Positions 62,101 through 64,000 of a DNA stretch of 64,000 bases are shown in pieces. The stretch spans positions 9,362,001 to 9,426,000 of the forward strand of contig NC_135059.1 in the NCBI RefSeq assembly GCF_051014685.1, read 5' to 3'. The notes under the pieces were generated by a model. The model worked only from the letters and a program-made list of their open reading frames with translations, made no database searches and was not told the DNA's origin. Origin of the DNA: Ptiloglossa arizonensis (lineage: Eukaryota > Arthropoda > Insecta > Hymenoptera > Colletidae). The translations under genes and the position numbers were made by a program. Positions within the stretch are counted from its first letter, which is position 1, and each line of letters opens with the position of its first letter.

Positions 62101-62650
62101 CTGCTCTTTCAAAATCTTTTCTACGGTTGGCTTTTTAAGATTCAGGGAAGGTATGTAACTCAAAAGATTCAAACAGGAGAAAATTTCTAAACCACCAAAA
62201 GGGTGAAGGAAAATGAAAAGACTTGCCAGGAAAATGAAAGAAAATTAAAAATGTATAAAAAAGATAGCAACGAACCACGAGAAATGGACACACGGAAATG
62301 GTGTAAAAGTTAGCTTAGAATAATTAACAGAAGAAAAGGGGAGGAACATAGGAGCAAAAGGGGGGGAGGGAGCAACGGGGAAGCTTGCTTGCTGCTCTGC
62401 TCTCTCTCTCCTTCCATAACTAACGAAAAACAGAGAGAGAGAGAAATTTCGGGACGGTAAAACGCTGTTGAATTTAGCGTCCGCTGCGTTACCTGGCATT
62501 CCCTTCAACCTTGGTAGAAATTCGTTCCAAAAGGCACACGACGTAGTACGTGGACCTTTGCCTAGGCCGGTCTTCTCTGCGTCAAAAATATAGTACTGCG
62601 GTTGATCCCTCGAATATGGCGGCCAGTCAGAAGACTCCTCGGTCGGCTTC
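56136..62650 (-). CDS. Ace: Acetylcholinesterase, last two coding exons (gene continues past the right edge)
   Basis: Exon 62650-62493 follows TTTTTACAG| and encodes PTEESSDWPPYSRDQPQYY, then IFDAEKTGLG and GKGPRTTSCAFWNEFLP. This is the conserved C-terminal part of the cholinesterase catalytic domain, including the Cys of the last intrachain disulfide. It ends at ATGCCAG|GTAACG in phase 1. After a 6.2-kb intron, exon 56260-56136 follows GTGTTCCAG| and encodes PEAC (probably the Cys for dimer linkage), a small-residue stretch (SSVSAGTKD) and a hydrophobic end (LIITTLSSILVLSRVI), a typical GPI-anchor signal. The RTT.CAFWN.FLP pattern is closer to Drosophila Ace (ace-2 type) than to ace-1. The enzyme hydrolyses acetylcholine at cholinergic synapses. 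The catalytic Ser, Glu and His lie in exons outside the window. Confidence 0.93.
56965..57151. repeat. 24-bp tandem array, about eight copies
   Basis: Units of about 24 bp built on AAGTTTCACATTTATCGTG with a variable tail (GGCCT, AACCC, TGTCT). They keep a reading frame on both sides by chance because 24 is a multiple of three. The array lies in the last intron of Ace, 700 bp upstream of the GPI exon. Confidence 0.92.
58246..58379. mobile_element. Mariner-type MITE, copy B (134 bp)
   Basis: Its ends read TTAGGTTGTTCGGAAAGTCA at the left and, read inward from the right, TTGGCTTGTTCGAAAAGTCA, with TA on each side. Its interior matches copy A (13174-13311) in reverse orientation, including ATGGAGAATATATAATTTAA on the complementary strand. 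It lies in the last intron of Ace and has no coding capacity. Confidence 0.87.
61862..61925 (+). ncRNA. tRNA-like sequence (tRNA pseudogene or SINE head)
   Basis: The order and spacing match a tRNA: an A-box-like TGGCGCAGCGC at 61865, a possible anticodon loop TTTCCAC, and a B box GGGTTTCGAATCCCC at 61905-61919. The flanks do not form an acceptor stem, and the anticodon and T stems are imperfect. It is therefore more likely the polymerase III promoter head of a tRNA-derived SINE, or a decayed tRNA, than a working tRNA gene. It lies in the last intron of Ace. Confidence 0.5.
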
Positions 62651-64000
62651 CTGTAAAAATAAATTCATGTCATAACAGGAAATGTGTTAGGTACGTCGTC
62701 GTGTATCATCTACTTAGGAGGTAGAGAAAGTTATAGTTAGAGATTGTGTGGATGTTTTTTAGGGCACCACCAACATTTTGTGGTTTTCTAGAGATGGTAA
62801 ATTATTAGATATTGAAATTCTAATAATTTACTTAAAAAAATAATTTCCTTTTTTTGTAAAATTTTGCTACTTTGCGATCATTTCAATAATGTTCCCACGT
62901 CAATTTTTTGTTGTTCACATGTCCTTGGCCATAATTATATTCATAAATACACAAGATTATGCTACTTTTTTTTTTGTTTCCGACCAATAAAATTTAAAAA
63001 GCAAGGAGCGCTTGTTTTTCTTTTACTGAGGCATTTCGGAGACACGTTTCTTTCGATAAGGTTTTCTTAGAAATAATTATTTTTCAGAAATAAATTATAT
63101 ATTTTCTTGAAATATGTATAAATAGATAGTACTGGTTACAAAATTCACAATGAAACGCTTTATTTTTGCGTTCTAGAAGTAGAGAAACGTCGAATTCGTA
63201 CCGGTGCTGTTGATTATCCAGTAGTAATTCGAGTCGGTGGAAAAAATGGTTTCATAGATAATTAATTTAAGTTACATGTACACGTCGCGAGCATCGCCAG
63301 TTAACCAGCCTCGTTTAATGTTGATAACAATCTGCGCCTGGTTAACAAATTGAACCGTCCACTCGGTCGGAGTGGTATATTAATTATTGAAGAGCACGGC
63401 ACGTCTGTCTTTCATGACGGACGCAAAGTACCTGTCAAATATTTGCGCAGTAAATTTCCATTCGTCGATCAGTCACCGAGAGACCGATCTTTTTTTGTTA
63501 ATTACTGCGATTTGAAAAAAGTCATCGTGGAATCGCGCGAGCTTTTCGACGAACGAAAATCAAATTAGAACGATGGAAACGATACGATCTATATAGGGTA
63601 CCTTTAAATATTTATTATTTGAAATAATTATTGATAAGTAATACAATTGGGGTACAATATAAACGTAATAAAATTCTTCCATCGTTATTTATTGCGCGAC
63701 TAAAGTTTGATTAGTTAAAAAACGATGATATTTCTAATTTGTTTGAAACAACCCGATTCTTGTCATAGAACAATAACCTGATACTTGTAACAAAAGTTAT
63801 GGCAAGATTTTTGTAGGTAGATATTGTACGTCCATTAAAACAGCACAGGTTAACCAGCAGGAAGATAAAAAATCGCGATAATTAATTTCCGATAATGAAT
63901 ACCTTGAAAAAATTAATAAACTTCCTACTGCTGAATAGAAGCTTTCGAATAAGCAGCTAATCATAGAGGAAAAGAAATTGCTGTTGGCTGATAGATGATA
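62651..64000. other. Ace intron sequence to the right edge
   Basis: AT-rich sequence that should belong to the next upstream Ace intron. I searched the minus strand for the conserved cholinesterase stretch expected just before the penultimate exon and did not find it. A 72-codon + frame at 63350-63568 resembles nothing I know. Confidence 0.5.

Overview
The window is nuclear DNA from an insect, most likely a hymenopteran (bee, ant or wasp). It is AT-rich but not short of CpG. Genes are split by GT-AG introns, minisatellites and microsatellites are abundant, and mariner-type short elements are present. Most long open frames outside the genes below are by-products of low-complexity or CpG-rich sequence. 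I assembled exons by hand from reading frame, splice signals and phase. The species call is inference.

Layout. (1) 1054-1557 (+): a 167-codon open frame I do not recognise. (2) 2148-5078 (+): a three-exon gene for an 813-residue DUF4781-type protein. (3) 6403-7120 (+): a three-exon homologue of human C1orf50 (DUF2452), 187 residues. (4) 8067-10790 (-): a complete seven-exon DNAJC11 gene, 559 residues, convergent with gene 3. (5) 12730-31509 (-): a seven-exon gene for a 237-residue secreted CAP-superfamily (antigen-5/SCP-like) protein, spread over 19 kb. Its introns hold at least six unrelated tandem repeats. One is built from the 3' end of its own exon 4, and another is a row of 13 potential hairpins. 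(6) 38014-39501 (-): two tentative exons of a possible secreted protein. (7) 39.5-56.1 kb: mostly repeats, pyrimidine-rich tracts and sequence I cannot assign. (8) 56136-62650 (-): the last two coding exons of acetylcholinesterase (Ace), including the separate GPI-anchor exon. The rest of Ace lies beyond the right edge.

The left 11 kb is compact and looks like housekeeping sequence, with DREF-type TATCGATA sites and CTCF-like motifs between genes. The right 50 kb is sparse, with long introns and satellites. The genes do not form one pathway: DNAJC11 acts at mitochondria, the CAP protein is secreted, and Ace acts at cholinergic synapses. I found no CRISPR array, operon, virus or intact transposase gene. 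The most unusual material is the self-derived array in the CAP gene, the hairpin array, and an open readthrough frame after the penultimate Ace exon.
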